12,185 nucleotides of DNA. Source: Clostridiales bacterium. GTDB lineage: Bacteria; Bacillota; Clostridia; Christensenellales; Aristaeellaceae. Below the pieces are notes generated by a model. The model saw nothing but the letters and a program-made list of their open reading frames with translations. It made no database searches and was not told the DNA's origin. Of this stretch, positions 1 through 5,682 are shown in pieces (the first letter of the stretch is position 1; every line of letters begins with the position of its first letter). Both the position numbers and the translations under genes were made by a program. The stretch spans positions 1-12,185 of the forward strand of contig SFOF01000051.1 in the NCBI GenBank assembly GCA_004552515.1, written 5' to 3'.

Positions 1-9
1 TTATTATTA

Positions 10-38
10 AGCATATCACAAAGGCGGCGAAAAAGCAA
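10..38 (-). promoter_or_regulatory. Possible leftward promoter at the window edge
   Basis: On the minus strand, TTGCTT (33-38) and TATGCT (10-15) are separated by 17 bases in a locally AT-rich stretch just after the ParB-like gene. It would serve a gene beyond the left edge. The -35 match is 4 of 6 and there is no downstream gene in view to support it, so this is tentative. Confidence 0.3.
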
Positions 39-53
39 GTTATACGCGCTCAA

Positions 54-602
54 TTATTTTTGCGGCGCGTTTTTATCCTCTTCCTCCTGCTGAAGCCGGC
101 GCTCAAATTCCTCCCAGGATTTCGAAAAGACGTGATTGGCGAAGGCCTCCTTCAGGCCGCTCACCTGCTTTAAGCGAATCACCTCGTCCAGCTCCATGCC
201 CAGATAGGTGCATATGCGCTGATCGCTCCAGCCCTGGCCGGTCAGCCGGCAGACGATCTGCGACATATCCACGATCTGATGCGTGCCGCGGGCGCGGTTG
301 TGTCGGATGGTGCTGGCGATGCGCTGGTCGATGGGCTTGTCGATCACCGTCACGGGCAGCGCGGGCAGATGAAAGTACATCTCGTTCACCAGCCAGCGGT
401 GAAAGCCGTCCACCACCTCGTAGACGTCCTTTTCTTCATTATAATAGGTCACGATGGGCTGCGTGTAGCCGTCCTCCTCGATGGAGATTTTGAGCAGCTT
501 CAGCTCCGGCGAGGCCATGCGGTTGGGATTGTAGTCGTTGGCCACGATCTTGTCCGCGGGCACCATGCGCACGTTCATGACCGGAAAGTCAATCTTTTTC
601 AC
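54..602 (-). CDS. ParB/IbrB-like N-terminal domain protein (gene E of the cassette)
   Basis: A 182-residue protein of the ParB/sulfiredoxin-like superfamily, closest in pattern to IbrB, the partner of IbrA. The ParB-type fold spans about residues 10-110. DGFHRW (65-70) is the GEHR-type motif, and NRARGTH (102-108) is the second conserved box typical of IbrB-like members. A helix-turn-helix-like segment follows (about 122-146). The C-terminus is rich in Glu, Gln and Arg and probably coiled. In ParB and Noc these motifs bind CTP or DNA; whether that holds here is inference. The start is GTG at 602, with GAGGT about 9 bases upstream; it lies inside the end of gene D (14-nt overlap), so the two are probably translationally coupled. 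The IbrA-like gene is two genes upstream, matching the known IbrA-IbrB pairing seen in E. coli and in many phages. It is the last gene of the operon in view. Confidence 0.85.
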   Translation of the reverse strand: MKKIDFPVMNVRMVPADKIVANDYNPNRMASPELKLLKISIEEDGYTQPIVTYYNEEKDVYEVVDGFHRWLVNEMYFHLPALPVTVIDKPIDQRIASTIRHNRARGTHQIVDMSQIVCRLTGQGWSDQRICTYLGMELDEVIRLKQVSGLKEAFANHVFSKSWEEFERRLQQEEEDKNAPQK

Positions 603-960
603 TCATGTATACCTCGATGAAATTCTTGCGATAGCCCTGCACGGTAAAGCCGCGGCTCACGAACGCCTGCTCATACCGTCGGGGCGCGACGCCGCCCAGC
701 CGCGGATTGTCCGCCCACAGCGCCGCGACCAGCTCGTCGGCCGTCTCCCGATCGACCGCCCAGAAATTGCGCAGCACGCCCTGCCGCACGGAAGCCGCGC
801 CCCGGCCGGGCAGAACATACCACACCTTATCCGCGTCGTCGTAAAAGCGGTCGCCCGTGTCCTTTTCGACGATGCGCGAGCCGAACACCGGCCCCAGATA
901 ATCATAAAAGCGCTTGTCTCCGCGCTCAAGCCTGAGTATCTCCATCCGCATCCCATCCAT
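589..960 (-). CDS. Small protein of unknown function between the IbrA- and IbrB-like genes (gene D)
   Basis: An open frame of 123 codons, not firmly recognised. It contains FYDYLGPVFGSR near the N-terminus, a DRFYDD turn, a central FWAVD segment and ends in YRKNFIEVY. The alternation of strands and helices and the aromatic C-terminal strand recall small GNAT-type acetyltransferases, but no acetyl-CoA loop (Q/RxxGxG/A) is visible, so this is only a guess at fold. No signal peptide or membrane segment is seen. It overlaps the end of the IbrA-like gene by up to 35 nt and the start of the ParB-like gene by 14 nt, which supports it being real and co-translated. Three in-frame ATGs (960, 951, 945) compete. 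None has a strong ribosome site; the one at 945, giving MEILRLERGDKRFY, looks most natural as a protein start. The outermost start is given. Confidence 0.75.
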   Translation of the reverse strand: MDGMRMEILRLERGDKRFYDYLGPVFGSRIVEKDTGDRFYDDADKVWYVLPGRGAASVRQGVLRNFWAVDRETADELVAALWADNPRLGGVAPRRYEQAFVSRGFTVQGYRKNFIEVYMSEKD

Positions 961-2245
961 TTGTCTGCTTTTCCAGCTCCCGCCGCTCGATAAAGCGGCG
1001 CAGATCCGCGTCGCTCGTGTCGGTATCGCGGTTCAGAAAATCGCTCCACGTCCGCACGAACTTTTCCAGCTTCTCCGCGTCCGATTTGGTCTGCGAAAAA
1101 GAAAGCCGCTTCATGTAAAAGTCGTTCTTTTCAAGCGAACGCGCGATGCGCCGCCAGCTGACCGCCTTCTTCTGCTGCTCGAGCTTTTTATCGGCTTCGC
1201 CGGGCACGTCCTGAACCGATATGCCCTCGTGCTTTTCATACCAGCCCAGGAATTTTTTGATCTTGCCGTAATAGTGCAGCATCAGTTCGCGGTTATACAA
1301 TCCGATGCTCTCAAGCAGGAACACCGTATAGGCCTCCCAGCTCATGGCATCCGGCTTGAAGGACTTGATGTTGCCCAGCGCCGTCGTGCGGCAGTAGATA
1401 TTGCCGAAGTTCACGCCGTTGACGCGGCTGAGCACCTTCTCCCATGTCTCCGGCTCCAGCGCGCGGAACTGATCCAGCCCGTTGCGCTGATCGTCGCCAT
1501 AGGGCTGGCAGAGCCGCTGCTGATGGATGCCCAGTCCGTTTTTGTACATCAGCTCGTAGATTTCGTTGCTCATCAGATTGAGCCGGCTCACCGCGCCCCA
1601 GACGTCCTCGACGCGCCAGTCGTAGATCGGATAGAAATTATACAGCCCCTCGTCCAGCTTCGTCGTCCAGTGGCGGCCCTCGAATTCCTCCTTGCGCTCG
1701 TAAAAGGCGATGGTCTGGAAGCAGTTCAGGCTCTCGTCGGCGCGGATGCCCACGCCGCAGGCCACGAGTCCGGGGTGCTGCTCATGATACCAGCGCGCAA
1801 ACTCGACGATGAACTCCTCGAATTCCTCGCCGCGCCGAAACCACGGCCAGGGATTATTGCGCTCGGTGATCGCGTCCTCGGGCAGGGGGCGCACCCACAG
1901 ATCGCGCGCCTCCTCGTCCCAGCAGATCCACTTGGGCTGGAGCATGGAAACGGCGTTGCGCAGCGCCATGGGCAGCGCGACATGATAGAATTTTCCGATA
2001 TGCGGCAGCGTCTTGAGCCGGTTGATATAGTCGATCGTGTGCGCGTACTGCGCTTCAAAGTCGATATAGAGCACGTCGTACGTCCGATTCATGCGCGCGG
2101 CCACGATCTCGGCCAGCTGCACCATGACGCCCGAATCCTTGCCGCCCGATACGGCGAAATACACGCTGTCGAAGCGCTCGAAGATCAGCGTCAGCCGCTC
2201 GAAGGCCGCGTCCAGCACGTTTTTGCTCTCGTAGATTTTGGGCAC
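926..2245 (-). CDS. PAPS-reductase/IbrA-like PP-loop protein (gene C)
   Basis: A 439-residue member of the phosphoadenosine-phosphosulfate reductase (adenine nucleotide alpha-hydrolase) superfamily, of the IbrA/DUF3440 type. The PP-loop SGGKDS is intact at residues 33-38, so ATP or another nucleotide can probably be bound and its alpha-beta bond attacked. Other family signatures are YIDFEAQY (the strand after the PP-loop), GIRADES, FYPIYDWRVEDVW and LCQPYGDDQR; the C-terminal third is the DUF3440-like region. The family includes CysH, DndC and IbrA. IbrA with IbrB stimulates Eib expression in E. coli, but its chemistry is unknown, so no substrate is assigned. The chosen start is GTG at 2245: GGAAGGAG lies 10 bases upstream and overlaps the stop of gene B, and the protein then begins at the usual KIYESKN segment. 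An ATG at 2290 would add 15 unlikely residues inside gene B. It ends inside the start of gene D. Confidence 0.88.
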   Translation of the reverse strand: MPKIYESKNVLDAAFERLTLIFERFDSVYFAVSGGKDSGVMVQLAEIVAARMNRTYDVLYIDFEAQYAHTIDYINRLKTLPHIGKFYHVALPMALRNAVSMLQPKWICWDEEARDLWVRPLPEDAITERNNPWPWFRRGEEFEEFIVEFARWYHEQHPGLVACGVGIRADESLNCFQTIAFYERKEEFEGRHWTTKLDEGLYNFYPIYDWRVEDVWGAVSRLNLMSNEIYELMYKNGLGIHQQRLCQPYGDDQRNGLDQFRALEPETWEKVLSRVNGVNFGNIYCRTTALGNIKSFKPDAMSWEAYTVFLLESIGLYNRELMLHYYGKIKKFLGWYEKHEGISVQDVPGEADKKLEQQKKAVSWRRIARSLEKNDFYMKRLSFSQTKSDAEKLEKFVRTWSDFLNRDTDTSDADLRRFIERRELEKQTNGWDADGDTQA

Positions 2246-2252
2246 GCCCCTC

Positions 2253-3524
2253 TCACTCCTTCCGCCCGGCCAGCTCGCGCCTGAGCGCATTGATCAGCCG
2301 GTCCTTCTGCCAGACGCAGCGCAGGATCTGCATTTCCACCGTATCCGCCGCGACCAGACTGACCACCGTCAGCTCGCCGCCGGGCAGGGCGCTCTGGCAG
2401 CGCTTTTCCTTTTCATGGCGCGCCTTCCAGTTCCAGTCGCTGCTGTAATAGACGATCAGCTCGGCCTGAAGCCGCGCGCTCTCCCACTCGTCGGCCTGAG
2501 TGTTCATGACGGTGTAGTCATGCGCCGCCTCCTCGCCCGCGTCGTACCGCGCGACGCGTTCCTCGCCATAGCGCGCTGCCAGATACCGCATCACTGCCTC
2601 GCACTCGAAGCGATAATAGCACAGCACCAGCGTCCGCCGCCCCGGAAAGGCCGAGAGCACCTCGCCCAGCGCGGAAAGGCGGGCGTTGCAGGCGTCGTCC
2701 TCATAAAATGGCTCCGTCTCCAGCGGATAATCGCGCACGACGCGCCGCCCGCTCGCCACATGGCGGCAGGCCAGCAGCATCCGATACACGCCCATGTTCG
2801 AGGCGGCCGCCTTCCACATAAAGCGCTCGGACACCGCGCGGTAGTGGCTCATGAGCGCGTCCGGCAGCCGGAACTGCCAGACATACTCGCGCCGCCCCGC
2901 CGTAGACTGAACGTCCTCGCGCAGCACCTGCGCGCTGTAGGGCGCGATGGCCCGCGCCAGATAGTCCATGCCGCGGCTCTGTCCGTTTTTGACATGATTG
3001 ACGCAGAACGCCCAGTAGGTCTGATAGCCCAGTATGCGCCAGTCCAGCGCGTACCACTGCGAAAACATATCGGATGCGCGGCGCGTGAGCGGCACGTCGC
3101 TGATCAGCAGGCGATACGAACAGCGCTCGCTCAGCTCGATCACGCGCTGAGTGCGCAGCGTATTTGGATTTTTGATCAGCAGCCCGTTGTCGATCACCAG
3201 CATGACGCGCCCATTTTCGCACTGCTCCGCCAGCTCCAGAAACAGCGGCAGATTGTGCGACAGGCTTTCCAGCCCGCAGACGCGGATGCGCGCTTCATAT
3301 TCGCCCAGATAGCGCCGCGCGCCGCCCCGGATCAGCGCCTCGCGCCGGTGCGTACACAGCCAGAGCGCCCGGTCGATCCGGCCGCGCGCAAAGCGATCGC
3401 CGATCAGCGACGCCACCGTGCGCATCTTGCCCTCCTGCCGGTCGGCATAGAGCGCGCCGACGCGCAGCCGCCTGAGCTTCTCCACGGCGCTGGCCTGCAT
3501 GGGATGCAGCGGTTCATTCATCAT
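2253..3524 (-). CDS. SNF2-like helicase-fold protein with degenerate ATPase motifs (gene B)
   Basis: A 423-residue protein that follows the layout of phage/SNF2 superfamily-2 helicases from end to end. It has LHPMQ (6-10, motif Q region), a Walker A position at 28-36, a DEAH position at 112-119, motif III at 140-146, the WRILGY and YLARAIAPY landmarks of the phage SNF2 family (162-197), and the second RecA lobe from about residue 285 with motif V/VI near 361-381. Catalytic residues have eroded. The usual GxGKT reads QEGKM (Thr/Ser lost), DEAH reads DNGL, the TGTP of motif III reads SDVP, and the motif VI arginine-finger region (usually QAEDRxHRxGQ) reads HEKEKRCQSALPG. The length and reading frame are intact, so this looks like a maintained pseudo-ATPase and not a decayed gene. 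The start ATG (3524) overlaps the end of gene A by 11 nt with only a weak ribosome site, which suggests coupled translation. Confidence 0.8.
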   Translation of the reverse strand: MMNEPLHPMQASAVEKLRRLRVGALYADRQEGKMRTVASLIGDRFARGRIDRALWLCTHRREALIRGGARRYLGEYEARIRVCGLESLSHNLPLFLELAEQCENGRVMLVIDNGLLIKNPNTLRTQRVIELSERCSYRLLISDVPLTRRASDMFSQWYALDWRILGYQTYWAFCVNHVKNGQSRGMDYLARAIAPYSAQVLREDVQSTAGRREYVWQFRLPDALMSHYRAVSERFMWKAAASNMGVYRMLLACRHVASGRRVVRDYPLETEPFYEDDACNARLSALGEVLSAFPGRRTLVLCYYRFECEAVMRYLAARYGEERVARYDAGEEAAHDYTVMNTQADEWESARLQAELIVYYSSDWNWKARHEKEKRCQSALPGGELTVVSLVAADTVEMQILRCVWQKDRLINALRRELAGRKE

Positions 3525-4485
3525 CGTCCATCAAATCGCGCGGAACCTCCGTCTCGCGCGCCATCATTTTGCGGAACATATCCTCCGGCTTGGGCAGCTC
3601 GCTCTGCGGACGCTTGCGCGGACGGTAGACCTGCGCCGTCTCCAGCGCGCGCTTCCAGGCCGCGATGCGCCTTTCCGCCTCCGCCGTCACGCAAAAGCCG
3701 TAGAGCCGGATCAGATCGTCCAGCCGGCCGGCGCAGCTGATGGGCAGCTCCACATAGCGCCCGTTCCAGCGGCCCCCCGCCATGCAGACATAGCGGTGCA
3801 GCGTCGGATCGTGCGGATAGGTGAGCTTCAGCATATCCGCACGGCCGGTCGCGCGCACCCAGTGCCGCCTTTCCGGCGCGTAATCGCCCGCGGCGATCAT
3901 GTCCCGCAGCGCTTCGTCGGGCAGCGTCAGTGTATAGCCCGCCGCCAGCAGCGTCTCCCCCGCCTCGGCGGCGCGCTGCATGATGCCGCCCGCGCATTCG
4001 TCCACGCGGCGGGCATAGCGCCCCTCCCGCGCCGCGTAGCCCAGCGCCCGCAGCGCGTCCGTCTCCGGCGCGCAGCAGATCAGGATGCGCCCCTCGTCGC
4101 AGCGCCGGATCGAGCGCTCGACGAAGATCTGCGCCTGCCCGGTTTCCCGCTCGCTCTTCATGACAACCGGCGCGGCCGGCGCGTCGGCTTCGTCCTCGAT
4201 CAGGCCGTTCTGCACGGCGTAGCGCCAGATGAACCACGCCTCGGTCAGCCGCCGCGCGTTCTCATGCCACCAGAGGGGATCCGTCTGCGTTTTCAGAACG
4301 TGCGCCGCATAGGCCGCGGCCAGCGCCTCCGCGTCGTCCCGCACAAGCGCGCAGGACGCCAGCACCGCCGAAAAGCGCTTAATAAAGGAAACGCGCGCAT
4401 CGCGCAGCGCCGCATCATCGCCGCCCAACCGCCGCGCGGAGAGCAGCGCCCGAATGAGCGCGCCGATCGCCCCCAGTTCCTTCAT
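3514..4485 (-). CDS. First cassette gene, with a HARP-like region normally found N-terminal to SNF2 helicases (gene A)
   Basis: A 323-residue soluble protein. The N-terminal 100 residues are helical, with WWHENARRL and EAWFIWRYA. Two strand-helix-strand units follow, about 132-190 and 217-275. The second (MLKLTYPHDP, GGRWNGRYVELPIS, LYGFCVTAEAE) has the pattern of the HARP/HepA-like wing that sits directly before the ATPase in SMARCAL1-like and phage SNF2 proteins. Because gene B starts right at the helicase Q-motif and overlaps this gene by 11 nt, A and B may be two halves of one ancestral protein; this is inference from motifs. The start is ATG 4485, with GAAGGTGA 5 bases upstream. An in-frame ATG at 4599 is rejected because it lies upstream of the -35 box and has no ribosome site. 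The C-terminus is acidic (DLMDDDE). Confidence 0.7.
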   Translation of the reverse strand: MKELGAIGALIRALLSARRLGGDDAALRDARVSFIKRFSAVLASCALVRDDAEALAAAYAAHVLKTQTDPLWWHENARRLTEAWFIWRYAVQNGLIEDEADAPAAPVVMKSERETGQAQIFVERSIRRCDEGRILICCAPETDALRALGYAAREGRYARRVDECAGGIMQRAAEAGETLLAAGYTLTLPDEALRDMIAAGDYAPERRHWVRATGRADMLKLTYPHDPTLHRYVCMAGGRWNGRYVELPISCAGRLDDLIRLYGFCVTAEAERRIAAWKRALETAQVYRPRKRPQSELPKPEDMFRKMMARETEVPRDLMDDDE

Positions 4486-4562
4486 GCCGATCACCTTCCG
4501 CAGGCTCTGCGTTTCGCCAGAAATCGCTCCCGCACAGGCATGCGCAGCGCTTCTTTTTGTAT

Positions 4563-4592
4563 ATTTTAGTCGCTTGCGCGCCCGCTTGTCAA
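4563..4592 (-). promoter_or_regulatory. Promoter of the five-gene cassette
   Basis: On the minus strand, a perfect TTGACA (4587-4592) is followed after 18 bases by TAAAAT (4563-4568), a 5 of 6 match to TATAAT. Transcription would start near 4556, about 70 nt before the gene A start at 4485. It is the only good leftward promoter seen between dut and the cassette. Confidence 0.7.
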
Positions 4593-4695
4593 TGGTCATT
4601 ATGCTGGAATATCCGCTGCACGCTCTGGCGTGTGTTGCAAAAAGAATGACCGCGCGACCGACGGGCTTTCGGCTGATCGGGGTCTTTTAACGCGG

Positions 4696-4735
4696 CGATC
4701 AATAAAAAAACTGCCCCGCCGCGCAGACTTGATCG
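4696..4735 (-). terminator. Nested inverted repeat with T-run, probable dut terminator
   Basis: Read on the minus strand, a short hairpin CTGC/GCAG with an 8-base GC-rich loop (4711-4726) is followed by TTTTTTTATT. The whole is enclosed in a perfect 7-bp inverted repeat CGATCAA (4696-4702) / TTGATCG (4729-4735). The T-run and orientation fit termination of the dut transcript, although the inner stem is short and lies about 160 bases beyond the stop codon. The outer repeat is not needed for a terminator and could instead be a protein-binding dyad. Confidence 0.45.
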
Positions 4736-4884
4736 AACTTTCGTCCCATCAGAACCGTCAGCGCAAGGGCCGTAAAAAAGCGTCAAAATTGCATCGCCGT
4801 GAGCCTTGAAGCGCGCTCCGAAACGCCAAAGAAAAGACAGAGCGCTTTCCCTCTCCATTCGCTCTGCCCTTCCCATTCGCCGCG

Positions 4885-5319
4885 CTATTTCGTGCCTGTG
4901 GAGCCGAAGCCACCCGCCCCGCGCGCCGTGTCGTCCAGCTCGCCCTCGTCAAATCCGGCGCGGATCACCGGCGCGATCACCAGCTGCGCGATGCGCTCGC
5001 CCGGCTCGATCACGCGTGTTTCCCGTCCGTGATTGTGGACGGCCACCATCACCTCGCCGCGATAGTCCGCGTCGATCACGCCCACCTTGTTGGCCGGCGC
5101 GAGATCCTGCCTGAGCGCCAGCCCGCTGCGCGCGTACACAAAGCCCGCCGTCCCCTCGGGAATGGCCAGCGCCAGCCCAGTGGGCACGAGCGCCGTTTCG
5201 CCCGGGCGTATGATCAGATTTTCCTCCAGGCAGGCGGTCAGATCGGCCCCCGCCGCGTTCGCCGAGCCGTAGACTGGCAGCGCCGCATTCGGCCTCAGCC
5301 GCTTGACTTTTACGTTCAT
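4885..5319 (-). CDS. dut: dUTP diphosphatase (dUTPase)
   Basis: A 144-residue trimeric-type dUTPase that hydrolyses dUTP to dUMP and pyrophosphate, keeping uracil out of DNA and supplying dUMP for thymidylate synthesis. All five family motifs are present in order: AGADLTA (23-29), ARSGLA (63-68), GVIDADYRGE (80-89) with the catalytic Asp83, PGERIAQL (106-113), and the C-terminal glycine-rich arm RGAGGFGSTG (133-142). The length is normal for the family. The start is ATG 5319, because AGGGGA lies 8 bases upstream; an ATG at 5337 overlaps this ribosome site and is rejected. It is divergent from purF with its own promoter. dUTPases are common both in chromosomes and in phages; here the adjacent purF favours a chromosomal gene, but the phage-like cassette downstream on the same strand leaves the other option open. 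Confidence 0.96.
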   Translation of the reverse strand: MNVKVKRLRPNAALPVYGSANAAGADLTACLEENLIIRPGETALVPTGLALAIPEGTAGFVYARSGLALRQDLAPANKVGVIDADYRGEVMVAVHNHGRETRVIEPGERIAQLVIAPVIRAGFDEGELDDTARGAGGFGSTGTK

Positions 5320-5360
5320 CGCTCGATTTCCCCTCATTTCCCTTTTTTCGATTGCACTTC

Positions 5361-5389
5361 ATTATACCACAGCTTTCCGCCGCCGTCAA
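5361..5389 (-). promoter_or_regulatory. dut promoter
   Basis: On the minus strand, TTGACG (5384-5389), 17 bases, then a perfect TATAAT (5361-5366) preceded by TGG, an extended -10. Transcription would start near 5354, about 35 nt before the ATG at 5319. This is one of the two strongest promoter matches in the window. Confidence 0.85.
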
Positions 5390-5398
5390 AGCGCGCGT

Positions 5399-5411
5399 AT
5401 TGTTCGTCTTT
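5399..5411 (-). promoter_or_regulatory. PurBox-like sequence next to the dut promoter
   Basis: ATTGTTCGTCTTT matches the reverse complement of the Bacillus PurR box (AWWWCCGAACWWT) at 11 of 13 positions, including the GTTCG core. It lies 10 bases upstream of the dut -35 box. Together with the box at 5462-5474 it forms a 7-bp perfect inverted repeat, TGTTCGT/ACGAACA. The 50-base gap between the boxes is longer than the 16-17 usual in Bacillus, so function is uncertain. Confidence 0.35.
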
Positions 5412-5418
5412 ACGCCTT

Positions 5419-5430
5419 ATCGTTAACGAT
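5419..5430. promoter_or_regulatory. Perfect 12-bp palindrome ATCGTTAACGAT
   Basis: A perfect 12-base palindrome between the two PurBox-like sequences and between the divergent dut and purF promoters. Its position suits an operator. The cognate regulator is not known from the sequence. Confidence 0.35.
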
Positions 5431-5461
5431 CCGCGCGCCAATCCTCCGCCATTTCGCTTTA

Positions 5462-5474
5462 ATTTACGAACATT
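5462..5474 (+). promoter_or_regulatory. PurBox-like sequence upstream of purF
   Basis: ATTTACGAACATT matches the Bacillus PurR box AWWWCCGAACWWT at 12 of 13 positions; the only mismatch is the first C of the core. It ends 35 bases before the purF -35 box, about 72-84 bases upstream of the predicted transcription start. That is the zone where PurR binds the Bacillus pur operon. PurR control of purF (relieved by PRPP) is therefore a reasonable inference. Confidence 0.45.
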
Positions 5475-5509
5475 ATTTGAAAATGTCACGCTTTTCATCG
5501 TATATTTCC

Positions 5510-5539
5510 TTGACGGCGCGCGGCGGGGGATGCTATAAT
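5510..5539 (+). promoter_or_regulatory. purF promoter
   Basis: TTGACG (5510-5515), 18 bases, then a perfect TATAAT (5534-5539) preceded by TGC, an extended -10. Transcription would start near 5546, leaving a leader of about 137 nt before the purF ATG at 5683. Confidence 0.85.
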
Positions 5540-5545
5540 AAAGGC

Positions 5546-5682
5546 GCAGAGAGCCGCGCGGGATGTTTTTCGGGCGCGGCGTTCAAACGGAGCAGAGGCG
5601 CTTCGCACCGCTCTTTGCTCTTTCCGAAAGGCATGAGCGAACTTCTACGACGTGCGCCGGCTATTGGGCGCGGGAGCAAACT
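5546..5682 (+). promoter_or_regulatory. Structured purF leader
   Basis: The leader contains several stem-loops. Hairpin 1 is GCCGCGC/GCGCGGC (5553-5559 with 5574-5580). Hairpin 2 is GAGCAGAGGCG with CGCTCTTTGCTC (5590-5600 with 5609-5620, one bulge). A competing fold reuses GCTC (5617-5620) with AAAG and GAGC downstream (5627-5638). A last hairpin, GCGCC/GGCGC (5654-5658 with 5667-5671), directly abuts the ribosome site GGGAG (5672-5676), which is 6 bases from the ATG. Mutually exclusive folds and a stem against the ribosome site suggest RNA-level control. No known purine, PRPP/ykkC or ZTP riboswitch signature was recognised, and much of this could be the consequence of high GC. Confidence 0.35.

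Larger units (their letters stand above)
4486..4884. other. Gap between dut and the cassette
   Basis: No convincing gene lies here. Reading leftward, the gap contains the end of the dut transcript with a hairpin and T-run (4696-4735), an unassigned stretch of about 100 bases, the cassette promoter (4563-4592), and a leader of about 70 nt before the ATG at 4485. A 95-codon minus frame (4589-4876) fills part of it but has no recognisable features. If the cassette is a mobile insertion its boundary would be expected here, but no direct repeat, tRNA or integrase is seen. Confidence 0.5.

Noticed and set aside
914..2284. A 456-codon plus frame antisense to the IbrA-like gene, and similar frames at 2238-3740 and 3499-4569
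   Set aside because: Arg/Ala/His/Pro-rich shadow frames without recognisable domains. The minus-strand genes have motifs, ribosome sites and coupled overlaps.
4486..4599. N-terminal extension of gene A to ATG 4599
   Set aside because: The start would lie upstream of the -35 box of the only promoter and has no ribosome site.
4650..4690. tRNA or attachment site near 4650-4690 with a GACC...GGTC pairing and TTTT
   Set aside because: No cloverleaf could be drawn, the hairpin is weak, and no repeat of this sequence was noticed elsewhere in the window.
4589..4876. A 95-codon minus frame between dut and the cassette
   Set aside because: It runs through the dut terminator-like hairpin and the promoter -35 box, has an odd composition and no recognisable motif.
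5563..5682. N-terminal extension of purF by 40 residues
   Set aside because: It would destroy the short propeptide before the catalytic Cys and lacks a ribosome site; ATG 5683 has both.
5546..5682. Known purine, PRPP/guanidine (ykkC) or ZTP riboswitch in the purF leader
   Set aside because: None of the conserved core sequences of these classes could be recognised; only generic stem-loops were seen.
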